Positions 34,033-42,952 of a stretch of 64,000 bases of DNA are shown here, piece by piece. Within the stretch, counting starts at the first letter, position 1; each line of letters begins with the position of its first letter. Both the position numbers and the translations under genes were made by a program. Below the pieces are notes generated by a model. It was not told the origin of the DNA, did not search any database, and worked only from the letters and a program-made list of their open reading frames with translations. Location of the stretch: contig JBAXED010000001.1 in NCBI GenBank assembly GCA_037140615.1, forward strand, positions 48,767-112,766. The letters run 5' to 3'. Source of the stretch: CAINVV01 sp037140615. Its GTDB lineage: Bacteria > Bacteroidota > Bacteroidia > Bacteroidales > Prolixibacteraceae.

Positions 34033-34626
34033 ATGAAATCCCTCCTCTTTCTTCTCTTTTCCTTTTTGGGTATCCAGGCCTTTGGCCAGATTAGCGAAAT
34101 AAATACCAACTCTTTCGTTAATAAATATTCCCAACTCAACGACACCCTGCCACAGGTTGTCTACAAAAACAATCCCTTCTCGCATAAGGATGTTGCATGG
34201 TTTGTGAATGATCTATTTGTTGGTCAATCTGGCATGACAGCTTTGAATCCTGATCTGATAGCCACATTGAATGTGGAGAAAAAGGATATCGAAATCGATA
34301 ACATCAACTATTATGGAAAGGTTAACATCACAATGAAGGAGAACTATCATCCGAAATTCATCTCGCTGAATGAGTTGAAATCAAAATACACCAACCTAAA
34401 AGATTCGTCTGTATTGTTTATAATTGAAAACGATATCATTCGGGGGGATTATGCCAAGTGCATGGTAGATGAGAACTATCTACTGCAGATCGTTGTAGAC
34501 AAAGTGGATCTTAAGGCTGAAAAGATGAATTTCCACCTGGTAAAACTTCTTACCCGGACTCCTGAAAATATCAAAAAAACAAAGGAAATCAGAATTCGTG
34601 GAGCTAATGAACCGGGGAAAAACTAA
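34033..34626 (+). CDS. Secreted protein of unknown function
   Basis: A 197-residue protein with a signal peptide (cleavage likely after AFGQ, near residue 19). The mature part contains LPQVVYKNNPFSHKDVAWFVNDLFVG and DSSVLFIIENDIIRGDYAKCMVDENYLLQI, then IKKTKEIRIRG. Single Cys. I do not recognise the family; the length and lack of lipobox suggest a periplasmic or secreted protein. Its ATG is 3 bp after the lipocalin stop, and its 3' end overlaps the convergent membrane gene by 4 bp. Confidence 0.65.
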   Translation: MKSLLFLLFSFLGIQAFGQISEINTNSFVNKYSQLNDTLPQVVYKNNPFSHKDVAWFVNDLFVGQSGMTALNPDLIATLNVEKKDIEIDNINYYGKVNITMKENYHPKFISLNELKSKYTNLKDSSVLFIIENDIIRGDYAKCMVDENYLLQIVVDKVDLKAEKMNFHLVKLLTRTPENIKKTKEIRIRGANEPGKN

Positions 34627-34997
34627 ACAAATTTTACGACAACCAGCGCCATCAGGAGTGTGATGATCGAGACTATCATGATAAAATTGCCAAATTTGCC
34701 AACATTCTCTTCCGAATCGCGGGCAATGTAGCCGGTAATAACACCAATAACGGCCAGGAGAATTAAAATGGATGCAACAATGGTATAACCGGCAAAAAGT
34801 GTGAGTGCTACCAGACCAGGCATTCCGACCAAGGTGATCAAAAGAACAGTCAGGCATCCTTTGGCTTGAATAAACTGAAAAAAGACTGAGAAAAATTTGA
34901 TCAGGAAATAGGCAATCAGTACAAGGAAAAGAAGTGCAGGGACAACCAGCCAAGGGTTGTACAAATCAATCTTAAATGCCGATTCCAATGTATCCAT
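34623..34997 (-). CDS. Small membrane protein, unknown
   Basis: A 124-residue protein with about four hydrophobic helices (about residues 16-35, 44-66, 68-90 and 101-122). No family recognised. A near-consensus box (TAACTTTA on the minus strand, 35002-35009) ends 4 bp upstream of the ATG, suggesting a short or absent leader. Convergent with, and overlapping, the previous gene. Confidence 0.6.
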   Translation of the reverse strand: MDTLESAFKIDLYNPWLVVPALLFLVLIAYFLIKFFSVFFQFIQAKGCLTVLLITLVGMPGLVALTLFAGYTIVASILILLAVIGVITGYIARDSEENVGKFGNFIMIVSIITLLMALVVVKFV

Positions 34998-35001
34998 GAT
35001 G

Positions 35002-35009
35002 TAAAGTTA
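35002..35009 (-). promoter_or_regulatory. Near-consensus -7 box for the 34623-34997 gene
   Basis: TAACTTTA, seven of eight to TAnnTTTG, 5 bp from the ATG; one of several boxes in this window placed directly against a start codon. Confidence 0.4.
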
Positions 35010-35037
35010 GAAAAATGTTGAACATATGTAACATTTT

Positions 35038-36471
35038 TCATTTTTGGACGATCGCTTTGATCATCTGCTGAAACATCACCAAATGAATTGGTAGAAGTCC
35101 CCACCAATAAACACGGCCGCTCAATCCTTTTGGCATAAAGGTCGCAGTTTGGGTTAAATAAAACCCATCCTCCCTCAGAACAATCTTGAATTCCAGCCAG
35201 GCCTCGCCAGGCACCCTCATTTCGGCAAACAAAAGCAATCTTTTGTTTGCTCGATCGGCAATCAATACCCTCCAGAAATCAAGTGCATCACCCGGATTGA
35301 GATCTGTGGCATTGCGCCGGCCACGACGAAGACCTACACCACCAACCATTTTGTCGATCACTCCTCTTATATTCCAAATCCAGTTGGCAAAATACCATCC
35401 GGTTTCACCACCGATAGAGAAAATTTTCTCCAGTACCTTATCAGGATCACCTTTGATTTTCAGACTTCTCCGATCGTGAAGAATGCCAAATTTTGGCACA
35501 TCAAGGTATTCGAAAAGCTGATTCGTTTTCGTCATGGAAACGGCATCCGTCCAGCTTGAAGCTACTGTATCAAGATTAATACGTTCAAGTGCGCGCCTGC
35601 ATGCCTCCTTGTATGACAACGGTTTGATTTCCAACATCTCCTGCAGTCTATTGTCTTTGCAAACGACTTCCACTTTCATACTGTCGACCAGATTGGCAGC
35701 CAGATAATAGGAGGTGGAGGTTACGAAATAAAGCCAAAAGGAGGACATTCGCGGACTAAAGAATGGGATGACAACTATTCCTCGTTTAAGACCGCGCACC
35801 TCTGCATATTGCAGGAGCATTTGCTTGTAAGACAAAATTTCAGGTCCGCCAATGTCAAAAATGTCATCGTAAGTCTTTGGATTTAGCATACAACCAGTCA
35901 GGTATTTCAACACATCTGCTACGCCAAGTGGTTGACATCGGGTTTTAACCCAGGCAGGCGCCACTACAATAGGGAGAATCTCCATCAGGTCCCGGATGAT
36001 TTCGAAAGATGCGCTGCCGCTACCCACGATGATGCCGGCCCTTAGAACTGTGAGATGTTTTCCCGATTCTTTGAGGAGGTTTTCCACATTTTTTCTGGAT
36101 TGCAGATGCCTGGAAAGCTTTTCGGAATTAGAGATACCGCTAAGGTATATAATCTGCTTGCATCTTGTTTTGCTAATAAAATTGGCAAAGTTTCGTGCTG
36201 AAAGAGCCTCTTCATCCATAAACTGACCAAACGAAGAGGACATGGAATGAACAAGGTAAAATGCCACATCAACATCAAGGGCATGCAGATGATCAGGAAT
36301 GGGTTTCAGCAAATCAATCTCATGACCAACGACCTTGGCATTGGATTGTCCAGGCACAATCAACCGTTCCATGCTTCGGACAAAGCAGGTTACCTCATGA
36401 CCGTTTGCAGAAAGATTCTGCAACAACCTCTTGCCGATATAGCCTGTACTTCCGGTTAATAGAACTTTCAT
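35038..36471 (-). CDS. SDR-type NAD(P)-binding protein with C-terminal DUF2867
   Basis: A 477-residue protein: an N-terminal extended SDR half (VLLTGSTGYIGKRLLQNL; FYLVHSM; IIYLSGIS) of about 300 residues and a C-terminal DUF2867-like half (GGETGWYFANWIWNIRGVIDKMVGG, LNPGDALDFWRV, GEAWLEFKI, GLSGRVYWWGLLPIH). The product is probably a nucleotide-sugar or lipid-related oxidoreductase of the YbjT/DUF2867 class, but the substrate is not known. Stand-alone; a repeat cassette lies directly upstream. Confidence 0.85.
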   Translation of the reverse strand: MKVLLTGSTGYIGKRLLQNLSANGHEVTCFVRSMERLIVPGQSNAKVVGHEIDLLKPIPDHLHALDVDVAFYLVHSMSSSFGQFMDEEALSARNFANFISKTRCKQIIYLSGISNSEKLSRHLQSRKNVENLLKESGKHLTVLRAGIIVGSGSASFEIIRDLMEILPIVVAPAWVKTRCQPLGVADVLKYLTGCMLNPKTYDDIFDIGGPEILSYKQMLLQYAEVRGLKRGIVVIPFFSPRMSSFWLYFVTSTSYYLAANLVDSMKVEVVCKDNRLQEMLEIKPLSYKEACRRALERINLDTVASSWTDAVSMTKTNQLFEYLDVPKFGILHDRRSLKIKGDPDKVLEKIFSIGGETGWYFANWIWNIRGVIDKMVGGVGLRRGRRNATDLNPGDALDFWRVLIADRANKRLLLFAEMRVPGEAWLEFKIVLREDGFYLTQTATFMPKGLSGRVYWWGLLPIHLVMFQQMIKAIVQK

Positions 36472-36480
36472 TTGAATAAA

Positions 36481-36643
36481 ATGGAAAGATGAGAGAGTGG
36501 GAAGATGGGAGGGTGAGAGGGTGGGAAAATGGGAAGATGAGAAATGTTCGAACCTAGACTTAAGTGGTCTTCGATCTTCAGTCTTATGTCCTATATCTCA
36601 TTTCTTATGTCTCATTTTCCCATTTTCCCATCTTCCTCTTTAT
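36481..36643. repeat. Heptamer-repeat cassette (SDR gene to cytochrome gene)
   Basis: The left arm (36481-36544) is a G/A-rich series with GGGAAGATGGGAGGGTGAGA and GGGTGGGAAAATGGG, fitting the G-quadruplex pattern. The right arm (36591-36643) is its pyrimidine-rich inverse (CATTTTCCCATTTTCCCATC). The core between the arms is about 46 bp. Confidence 0.88.
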
Positions 36644-36649
36644 AAGTAA

Positions 36650-38149
36650 TCACTCGTATAGTACTTTATGACACTCTGAACAGAAGGACGTTTTCCAGGC
36701 TCCCTTTATTTCAACCGGATGCACAAATTCAAGGGCCTTATCTATTGAGCTGTTGGTAATTTTACCAGTAGGACCCTGATTCACAATGACGTGGCAGAGG
36801 TTACAATCGCGGGATATCGTTTCACCCTTCGCGGTTTTGTGCCGGTCTGAGTGACAACGGAAACAACCATCAGATTCGAGGTGACCAATGTGGTTCAGAT
36901 ATCTGGTATTATCTGCCTTCATAAACGGAAAGGCATTGTTTTTATATTCAGCCTGAATAGTGGCTATTGCTGCTGTTATTCGCCCACTTTCCTTCGCATA
37001 AACATCAGCATGTTCATTTTTATAAAAATCGACAATGACTTGATTTATTTGTGTCATGGCCGAATCCATGCTGGTATAGGAAGTTTTAAGAGCTTCCATG
37101 GCTGCCTTTTTGATGTAAGGAAGATCTTTGGGGATTTTACCTGCTACCATGGCATTGTTGATGTAGAAAGTAGGAGAATTGTAAAGATGTGAAGGGCGGT
37201 TATGACAATCCATGCAGTCCATTGTTCTTGCAGGAATTGAATCAAGAGCTGCTTTATTGATAGGATTCTCCGTGTCCATAAAGGTTTTAACCTCACCGGT
37301 TTTGAGATCTGTCATTTTTACCCAAGGAATACTCTCCCTGTCATTGGAGGTTGAAACGTATTCAATTTTGAAATTCTTATTTATATGCCAGTGAATACCC
37401 TCGGTCAGACCTTGTGCGCTAAATTCAGGACCAATTTTCATCATCAGTGAATTGTTCCATTCTGTGCTGGCCGAATCGGTGAGATATGAGCGGACGTTAA
37501 CCAATTTTCTGGAATAAAATTTCTCCGGCCAGTGACAACGTTCGCAAGTTTCGCGGGCAGGTCTCAAATTATGCAGCGGAGTTTCAATCGGACGGGAATA
37601 CTTCTTGAAGGTAACAGAATAGACCTGGTAAAGACCTGATAATTTTGATTTTATGTACCAGTCTGCTCCTTCGCCAACGTGACATTCGACACATGCTACC
37701 CTTGCATGAGGAGAGTGCTGGTAGGAGACAAATTCTGGTTCCATCACCTGGTGACAAAGTTTGCCGCAGAATTCAACGGATTCTGTATATTGAAATGCTT
37801 TGTAACTGCCCATTGCCGAAATAAGCAACAGAATGACCGTAATGATGGAAATTGTGATAAACCCGGAACGAAATTTTGGATCATTCAGATTAAATACCGG
37901 CCAGTTGCCTGCATCTTCAGCGTCATTGTCCTTTTTACGAATTCGCAAAACAATTCCTAGCGGGATTAACAGCAACCCAATGACCAAAAACATTGGGATG
38001 ATAATATAGATGTACAATCCCAGGTAGGCATTGCTTTTTTCAGAGAACATTGAGAAAAGGAACAAAATTAGTATCACGAGCAAGCTATTTGCTGCGATCA
38101 CAAACCCTGTCAGACTCATCCAATTATAAAAACTCTTTGATGGTTTCAT
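36650..38149 (-). CDS. NapC/NirT-type heptaheme cytochrome c
   Basis: A 499-residue membrane-anchored electron-transfer protein. Two N-terminal helices (about residues 12-35 and 47-66) and a further one near 100-118 precede the periplasmic part. Seven haem sites: CGKLCH (a CxxxCH, seen in this family), CVECH, CERCH, CMDCH, CFRCH, CNLCH and CSECH. The N-terminal half matches the NapC/NirT/NrfH fold; the rest is longer than NapC, so it may be a quinol dehydrogenase that also hands electrons to a periplasmic reductase. I use ATG 38149; the frame is open to a TTG at 38164. Divergent from a truncated haemoglobin. Confidence 0.88.
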   Translation of the reverse strand: MKPSKSFYNWMSLTGFVIAANSLLVILILFLFSMFSEKSNAYLGLYIYIIIPMFLVIGLLLIPLGIVLRIRKKDNDAEDAGNWPVFNLNDPKFRSGFITISIITVILLLISAMGSYKAFQYTESVEFCGKLCHQVMEPEFVSYQHSPHARVACVECHVGEGADWYIKSKLSGLYQVYSVTFKKYSRPIETPLHNLRPARETCERCHWPEKFYSRKLVNVRSYLTDSASTEWNNSLMMKIGPEFSAQGLTEGIHWHINKNFKIEYVSTSNDRESIPWVKMTDLKTGEVKTFMDTENPINKAALDSIPARTMDCMDCHNRPSHLYNSPTFYINNAMVAGKIPKDLPYIKKAAMEALKTSYTSMDSAMTQINQVIVDFYKNEHADVYAKESGRITAAIATIQAEYKNNAFPFMKADNTRYLNHIGHLESDGCFRCHSDRHKTAKGETISRDCNLCHVIVNQGPTGKITNSSIDKALEFVHPVEIKGAWKTSFCSECHKVLYE

Positions 38150-38332
38150 GTGTATATAAATCAATATTTAACCTGAATTCTGGCAAAATTATAGCTTTTC
38201 ATCTAAATATCTAGATTCGTATTACTAAAAAGATTCATTCTCAATAACCGTTAACAATTTAGAAGCGATATTGATTTTGTCAGATTTTTTTTATGACCAT
38301 GTGGTATTTTTTACGATTTTTGAACAACTAAA

Positions 38333-38722
38333 ATGAATCCAATGGGTCAGGACATAACCACACTAAAAGACATCCAAAAGCTGGTTGATACATTTTATGA
38401 AAAAGTAAGGAAGGATGAAACAATCGGTTTCTTCTTCAACGACCGTCTTGAAGGAAAGTGGGATGCTCACCACAAAAAGCTATATCGCTTCTGGCACACT
38501 GTTTTGCTCAGACGACCCGATTATTTCGGGAACCCTGTCCCATTGCATTTCAATATGAACCTAAAGAAGGAGCATTTTGACCATTGGTTGGTTGTCTGGT
38601 TTTCAACGGTAGACGAACTGTTTGAAGGGATGATTGCCGAACGGGCTAAATTTCGCGGGCAGACGATGGCGAAGGCATTTTACAACAAGATCAAAAAGGA
38701 AGATGGGAAAATGGGAGGGTAA
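38333..38722 (+). CDS. Group III truncated haemoglobin
   Basis: A 129-residue globin, probably haem-binding and active in NO or reactive-nitrogen handling. Family features: LVDTFYEKVRKDETIGFFFND, WDAHHKKLYRFW, and PLHFNMNLKKEHFDHWLVVW with the likely proximal His in EHFDHW. The last residues (KKEDGKMGG and TAA) are encoded by the heptamer repeat that follows the gene, so the natural C-terminus may be a repeat-generated extension. Divergent from the heptaheme cytochrome. Confidence 0.88.
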   Translation: MNPMGQDITTLKDIQKLVDTFYEKVRKDETIGFFFNDRLEGKWDAHHKKLYRFWHTVLLRRPDYFGNPVPLHFNMNLKKEHFDHWLVVWFSTVDELFEGMIAERAKFRGQTMAKAFYNKIKKEDGKMGG

Positions 38723-38818
38723 GAGGGTAAGAAGTTGGGATTGTAAGTTGACTTTTGTTGCATTTTCCCAACTTCCTGGCGCTCATCTTCTCACCTTCCC
38801 ATTTTCTCATCTTCCTCC
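38700..38818. repeat. Heptamer-repeat cassette between two convergent genes, arms coding their C-termini
   Basis: The left arm (38699-38735) reads GAAGATGGGAAAATGGGAGG; the right arm (about 38782-38818), on the minus strand, reads GAAGATGAGAAAATGGGAAG. The arms are near-perfect inverse copies. The stop codons of the truncated haemoglobin (38720-38722) and the YkgJ-like gene (38791-38793) both lie inside them. A G-quadruplex pattern is present in the left arm. Confidence 0.92.
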
Positions 38819-39393
38819 TTGTCCAGATTATAGAAATACAGTTTCTCAATAGCAATGCGGATGGCTTCATTAATAGGCATTTGCGGTACTGACAAATCAG
38901 GGTCAATGGCAAGTAGCCGCATAAAATAGTTACTGAAAACCGGCATTTCTTCCGGACGAAGCGCAGCAATCTCTCCCGCTTTGGCGACAGCATCCGTCCG
39001 TGCGGACTTCATAATCTTACATGTTACCAGCACTGGCAAGTTTTCTCTGTTAAGTCTGAACCCAAACCCAAAAAGCCGGCAGATGAGTCCGCGGTGCTCA
39101 TAATATTTACAACCCCATTCCATTTTAGCTGAGGCATCCGGATCGAAACATGCGCACCAGCTGTGTACAGGATTATCCAGTTTAACCAGAAATTCAGTCA
39201 CTTTATTATTTTGATAGAGCCATGCTGCCAATGGCAGAAATTCAATCGGAGAAGCCTCGATATCAGATTTACGACAACAATTACCGCAAAACACAGGACA
39301 ATTCAATCCGCTTTCATTCGCCGTAGAGGAGAGATGTGCGTCCAATTCAATGAAAACTTTTTCAACCTCTTCGATAATCCATTTTTGTCGCAT
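38791..39393 (-). CDS. YkgJ-family cysteine cluster protein
   Basis: A 200-residue protein with the CxxxCxxCC cluster NCPVFCGNCCRKSDIEASPIEF near residues 31-40, then CACFD, GCKYYEHRGLICRLFGFG, and TCK, the cysteine array of the YkgJ/FliB family (putative Fe-S or Zn protein). Function unknown. The C-terminus DKEEDEKMGR is repeat-derived: the final codons mirror those of the convergent haemoglobin gene. It overlaps nothing else. Confidence 0.82.
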   Translation of the reverse strand: MRQKWIIEEVEKVFIELDAHLSSTANESGLNCPVFCGNCCRKSDIEASPIEFLPLAAWLYQNNKVTEFLVKLDNPVHSWCACFDPDASAKMEWGCKYYEHRGLICRLFGFGFRLNRENLPVLVTCKIMKSARTDAVAKAGEIAALRPEEMPVFSNYFMRLLAIDPDLSVPQMPINEAIRIAIEKLYFYNLDKEEDEKMGR

Positions 39394-39404
39394 ATACGGT
39401 CAGG

Positions 39405-40637
39405 TTAATGAAAGAAGAGGTATCCGATTAATATTGCGGCAATCAGTCCTACTAAATCAGCCAATAATGCGCAGGCCACAGCATATCTGGTATTTTTAAT
39501 CCCAACTGAACCAAAATAGAGCGCAAGAATAAAGAAAGTTGTATCGGAAACACCTTGCACAGTACAAGATAATTTTCCGATAAATGAGTCGGCACCATAG
39601 GTTTTCATGGCATCAATCATCATCCCTCGTGATCCGCTTCCACTCAGTGGTTTCATGAGTCCTGTAGGCAAAGCCGCCACAAATTCCGAATTAAAACCCA
39701 TGGCATCAAAGGCCCATTTGACCCCTGCTACCAAATAATCCATTGCGCCTGAAGCACGGAAAACACCAATAGCAACTAGCATTGCCACCAAATAGGGAAT
39801 AATTCTGATTGCAGTCGTAAAGCCTTCTTTTGCCCCATCAATAAACGTTTCGTAAACATTTATTTTGCTTCGGACACCTAACAGAATAAAAAACATGATC
39901 AGCGAAAAGAGAATCAAATTGGTGGCCACTTTCGAGAAAACGGAGATCTGCTCCTGCGACATGTGACTGATTGAAAAGATCATTGCTGCAACCAGTGCAG
40001 TTGTTCCAAGGAGGTATGCCATTATAGTCGTGTCCCACAGCTTAATTTTTTGCATGACTGCAACTGAAATTAGTCCTGTCATATTGGCAAAAAACGTAGC
40101 AAAAAGGATGGGAATAAATATATCCGAAGGGTTGGCTGCTCCCAATTGCGCGCGGTAAACCATGATAGAGATGGGAATCAAACACAAACCTGAGGCATTC
40201 AGAACTAAAAACATGATCTGTGAATTGGATGCAACCTCCTTGTTCTTATTGCTGATCTGCATCTCGTTCATGGCCTGAAGTCCCATAGGAGTGGCAGCAT
40301 TGTCAAGACCCATCATGTTGGCCGCAAAATTAAGCATCATGGGTCCATAGGCAGGATGACTTTTACCCAATTCAGGAAAGAGCTTATTGAAAAATGGACC
40401 TATCAGTCGCGAAATGATCTTGACTATGCCGCCTTGTTCACCAATTTTCATCATTCCCGACCAAAATGTTAACACACCAGTAAGTCCAATAGAGATCTCG
40501 AATCCGGTTTTAGACATTTCAAAAGTGGCTGTCACCATATCAGAAAAGGTCTCAACATTTCCCAGAAAGATCAGTTTGAAAAGTGCAATCACGAAAGCAA
40601 TCACGAAAAAGAAAATCCAGATATAGTTTAAGGCCAT
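39405..40637 (-). CDS. SpmA-SpmB-like nucleoside-recognition-domain membrane protein
   Basis: A 410-residue membrane protein that looks like SpmA (first half: GGIVKIISRLIGPFFNKLFPEL, NFAANMMGLDNAATPMGLQAM) fused to SpmB (second half: FIDGAKEGFTTAIRIIPYLVAMLVAIG, PTGLMKPLSGSGSRGMMIDAM). About eight membrane helices. SpmA/SpmB dehydrate the Bacillus spore core, but this organism is not a spore-former; in Bacteroidota the fused form is a putative nucleoside or lipid transporter. Role unknown. Gene ends 11 bp from the YkgJ-like start; same strand. Confidence 0.85.
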   Translation of the reverse strand: MALNYIWIFFFVIAFVIALFKLIFLGNVETFSDMVTATFEMSKTGFEISIGLTGVLTFWSGMMKIGEQGGIVKIISRLIGPFFNKLFPELGKSHPAYGPMMLNFAANMMGLDNAATPMGLQAMNEMQISNKNKEVASNSQIMFLVLNASGLCLIPISIMVYRAQLGAANPSDIFIPILFATFFANMTGLISVAVMQKIKLWDTTIMAYLLGTTALVAAMIFSISHMSQEQISVFSKVATNLILFSLIMFFILLGVRSKINVYETFIDGAKEGFTTAIRIIPYLVAMLVAIGVFRASGAMDYLVAGVKWAFDAMGFNSEFVAALPTGLMKPLSGSGSRGMMIDAMKTYGADSFIGKLSCTVQGVSDTTFFILALYFGSVGIKNTRYAVACALLADLVGLIAAILIGYLFFH

Positions 40638-40681
40638 TGATAGTGGTAAAATGTAAATGGTAGCTTATCATCGGTAAAAAT

Positions 40682-40712
40682 AAAAAAATCCGGAATGAAT
40701 CCGGATTTTTTT
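40682..40712. terminator. Bidirectional intrinsic terminator
   Basis: AAAAAAATCCGG and CCGGATTTTTTT form a perfect 12-bp stem with loop AATGAAT. On the minus strand it follows the DUF6807 stop at 40734 by 21 bp; the tract of seven T works in either direction. Confidence 0.93.
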
Positions 40713-40733
40713 ATCTGTGAGCCACATATCAGC

Positions 40734-41807
40734 TTAATATTTTTTTGCAAACTCGTCGGTCAGACCACTAATCGCCTCATCAGAAAGATCTGATCCGTTA
40801 TGGATGACGATTCTATAGCGAAATGTCGCAGATTTCCCGGCAGGAATGCTGTAGTTTAAACTCTCCTTTCCTTTGGTAAAAATGCTCCAGCCAAGTGGGT
40901 TAGCGGCAAAAAGTCCGTATCCTCTGGCGTGCCAGTATGTAGGATAGCCTGGGTTCTGAGGATGATCGCAAATAACAATGGCAATTTTTTCGTTGTTAAT
41001 GATCCCATTTAGGTCCATCCATTTCCCTCTCGTAGACCAAACAGCATCGTCCTTAATCCCTTCACTGCTTCTGTAGCTTCCTGTTACGCCCTCGGTGCTC
41101 ATGGCTTTCACGGTAGTTGGATTTCCCTTGGCATCGGTCATGATTACCTGATCTTTTGAAGGCAACTCTAATTGACGGGCAACGCGAATGGCAATAACAC
41201 CTTCCTTATTGTCGGCCATTGAAACAGGCAGCGCTCCGGCGGTAAGCGTGGTTATCCGGTCAATGATACGCGTTGCGCCTTGATTGCTGAAATGCATTTC
41301 AGTTTTGTCGGATAGGAGCTCTTTCCCATCTGGAGTATCCCAGGAGGATGTAACCACTAAGAGGCCATGGCCTTTCCCACCTTCTTGCTTGACGACTGAC
41401 TTGTGGTGAATTGTTCCATATTCGCTTTTTTTGTCAGCAGGTATGGCTTCTGAATTGTTCCAAAAATCAAGCTTGTTGACATCTCCATAATTGAACCAGA
41501 TACCAATATGGTGGGGATGATCTACCCGCTCACCCGCTCTGGGTTTCAAAGGATATCCACGCGTAACTTCAATTCCTGACGCAGTAATAACTGGATACAA
41601 CACAGGTTTCATTACATTCTCAGGCCAGATGTAGGATGTAAAGAGCTTGCCATCCATCAGGATATCAACCCTTTTTTGATCACTTTTATCGGCAAATGTC
41701 ACATTGCCTTGTTCTTTGCCAGCCGGACTGCCTTTTGCAAAGAGAACTTGAGTAGTTGACATAAGTAAAAAAAGAGAACTCAATAACAGTGTAGATTTTA
41801 GCTTCAT
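40734..41807 (-). CDS. Secreted DUF6807 / PmoA-like protein
   Basis: A 357-residue protein with a signal peptide (about residues 5-24). Motifs: SYIWPENVMKPVLYPVITASGI, GERVDHPHHIGIWFNYGDVN, ARGYGLFAANPLGWSIF, FRYRIVIHNG. This is the PmoA-like (DUF6807) family common in Bacteroidota glycan-degrading organisms; the exact activity is unknown. The HPHH motif is strictly conserved and could bind metal. Convergent pairing with no sugar genes nearby. Confidence 0.85.
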   Translation of the reverse strand: MKLKSTLLLSSLFLLMSTTQVLFAKGSPAGKEQGNVTFADKSDQKRVDILMDGKLFTSYIWPENVMKPVLYPVITASGIEVTRGYPLKPRAGERVDHPHHIGIWFNYGDVNKLDFWNNSEAIPADKKSEYGTIHHKSVVKQEGGKGHGLLVVTSSWDTPDGKELLSDKTEMHFSNQGATRIIDRITTLTAGALPVSMADNKEGVIAIRVARQLELPSKDQVIMTDAKGNPTTVKAMSTEGVTGSYRSSEGIKDDAVWSTRGKWMDLNGIINNEKIAIVICDHPQNPGYPTYWHARGYGLFAANPLGWSIFTKGKESLNYSIPAGKSATFRYRIVIHNGSDLSDEAISGLTDEFAKKY

Positions 41808-42083
41808 GGTAATTTATTCAATAGTTTGAAAGAAGCGTAAAAATAACAAATCTCTTCTTCTCATTCACTTATATTCAATGTTATTCAACTATTAAATGAA
41901 AAAAAAACTTCTTCAATTTTTTTCACAAGAGCATTGTTGTATTTTCGCGGCATGAGAAATGGAAATTTTTGAACTGATCCATTGAAATCTAATGCAAATA
42001 TGTTATTGAAACGTATTTTTTTAAAAAGCGTAAACCAAAATTGAATTCAAAATTTTAACTTCTGAATCATAAACAGATTGACC

Positions 42084-42923
42084 ATGCAAACAAAGAAAAC
42101 CCTTGTCTGGATTTTTGCTGTACTGTTAACCATCTCAGCAGCTGTCTATCAACGATTAACCGGTCCAACCCACCCTCAAAGAACGAAGGTTTCGATTGGT
42201 GGACAGACCTATAATTTAAAACTGCTCAGGACTTTTGATGGAGACGGAGCCTGTCCGATTGCCATTGCTATTCCTGATCCCGAGGTTACCGGAACACTTG
42301 AATATAGAATTTTCCCTCAAAAAGTCGACTTTACGCCTCTTCCAATGACTCGTGAAGGTGGTATCCTGACTGCCTCTTTGCCTCATCAGGAGATGGCCGG
42401 CAAACTTGAATACAAGATTATACTGAAAAAGGGTTCCGAACAAGTCGGACTTAATAATGGTTCGCCAACTGTGATCCGTTTCAAAGGTTATGTTCCTGGT
42501 TTCGTGTTGATTCCGCATATCCTGATTATGTTTCTGGCGATGCTGTTTAGCAATGTGGCAGGGGTTTTTGCCCTTTTTAAAATTCCTTCTTTAAAAATGA
42601 TGAAGATCACACTGGGAACGATATTTGTTGGCGGACTCATCATGGGCCCAATCGTACAGAAATATGCATTTAACGAGCTTTGGGCAGGAGTTCCTTATGG
42701 CTGGGATCTGACAGACAACAAAACGCTCATTGCATTTGTTGCCTGGGCAATCGCTTATCTATTCAACCGGAATTCTGAGTCCAGATATTGGGTTGTGGCT
42801 GCCTCACTCGTCACCATAGCTATATTTTCGATCCCTCACAGCCTCTTTGGCTCACAGCTTGATCCGGCTACCGGAAAGATCATTCAAGGAATGATACAAC
42901 CATACTTTTCTCTGCTTTTCTAA
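42084..42923 (+). CDS. Membrane protein with extracellular beta domain, unknown
   Basis: A 279-residue protein starting at ATG 42084 (the frame is open two codons earlier to a TTG). N-terminal helix (residues 5-20), a periplasmic beta-rich stretch of about 120 residues, then about four to five helices (FVLIPHILIMFLAMLFSNVAG, MKITLGTIFVGGLIMGPIV, LIAFVAWAIAYL, YWVVAASLVTIAIFSIPH). A Bacteroidota family I recognise only as hypothetical. 29 bp upstream of a barrel gene on the same strand, probably one unit. Confidence 0.65.
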   Translation: MQTKKTLVWIFAVLLTISAAVYQRLTGPTHPQRTKVSIGGQTYNLKLLRTFDGDGACPIAIAIPDPEVTGTLEYRIFPQKVDFTPLPMTREGGILTASLPHQEMAGKLEYKIILKKGSEQVGLNNGSPTVIRFKGYVPGFVLIPHILIMFLAMLFSNVAGVFALFKIPSLKMMKITLGTIFVGGLIMGPIVQKYAFNELWAGVPYGWDLTDNKTLIAFVAWAIAYLFNRNSESRYWVVAASLVTIAIFSIPHSLFGSQLDPATGKIIQGMIQPYFSLLF

Positions 42924-42952
42924 AGGAATATTCATTATATCCGGCTCCGACC

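Noticed and set aside
41808..42083. Small gene or RNA in the 276-bp A/T-rich spacer before the membrane-protein gene
   Set aside because: Only a 6-codon frame after a TATTTTCG sequence; no hairpin of note and no conserved motif recognised.
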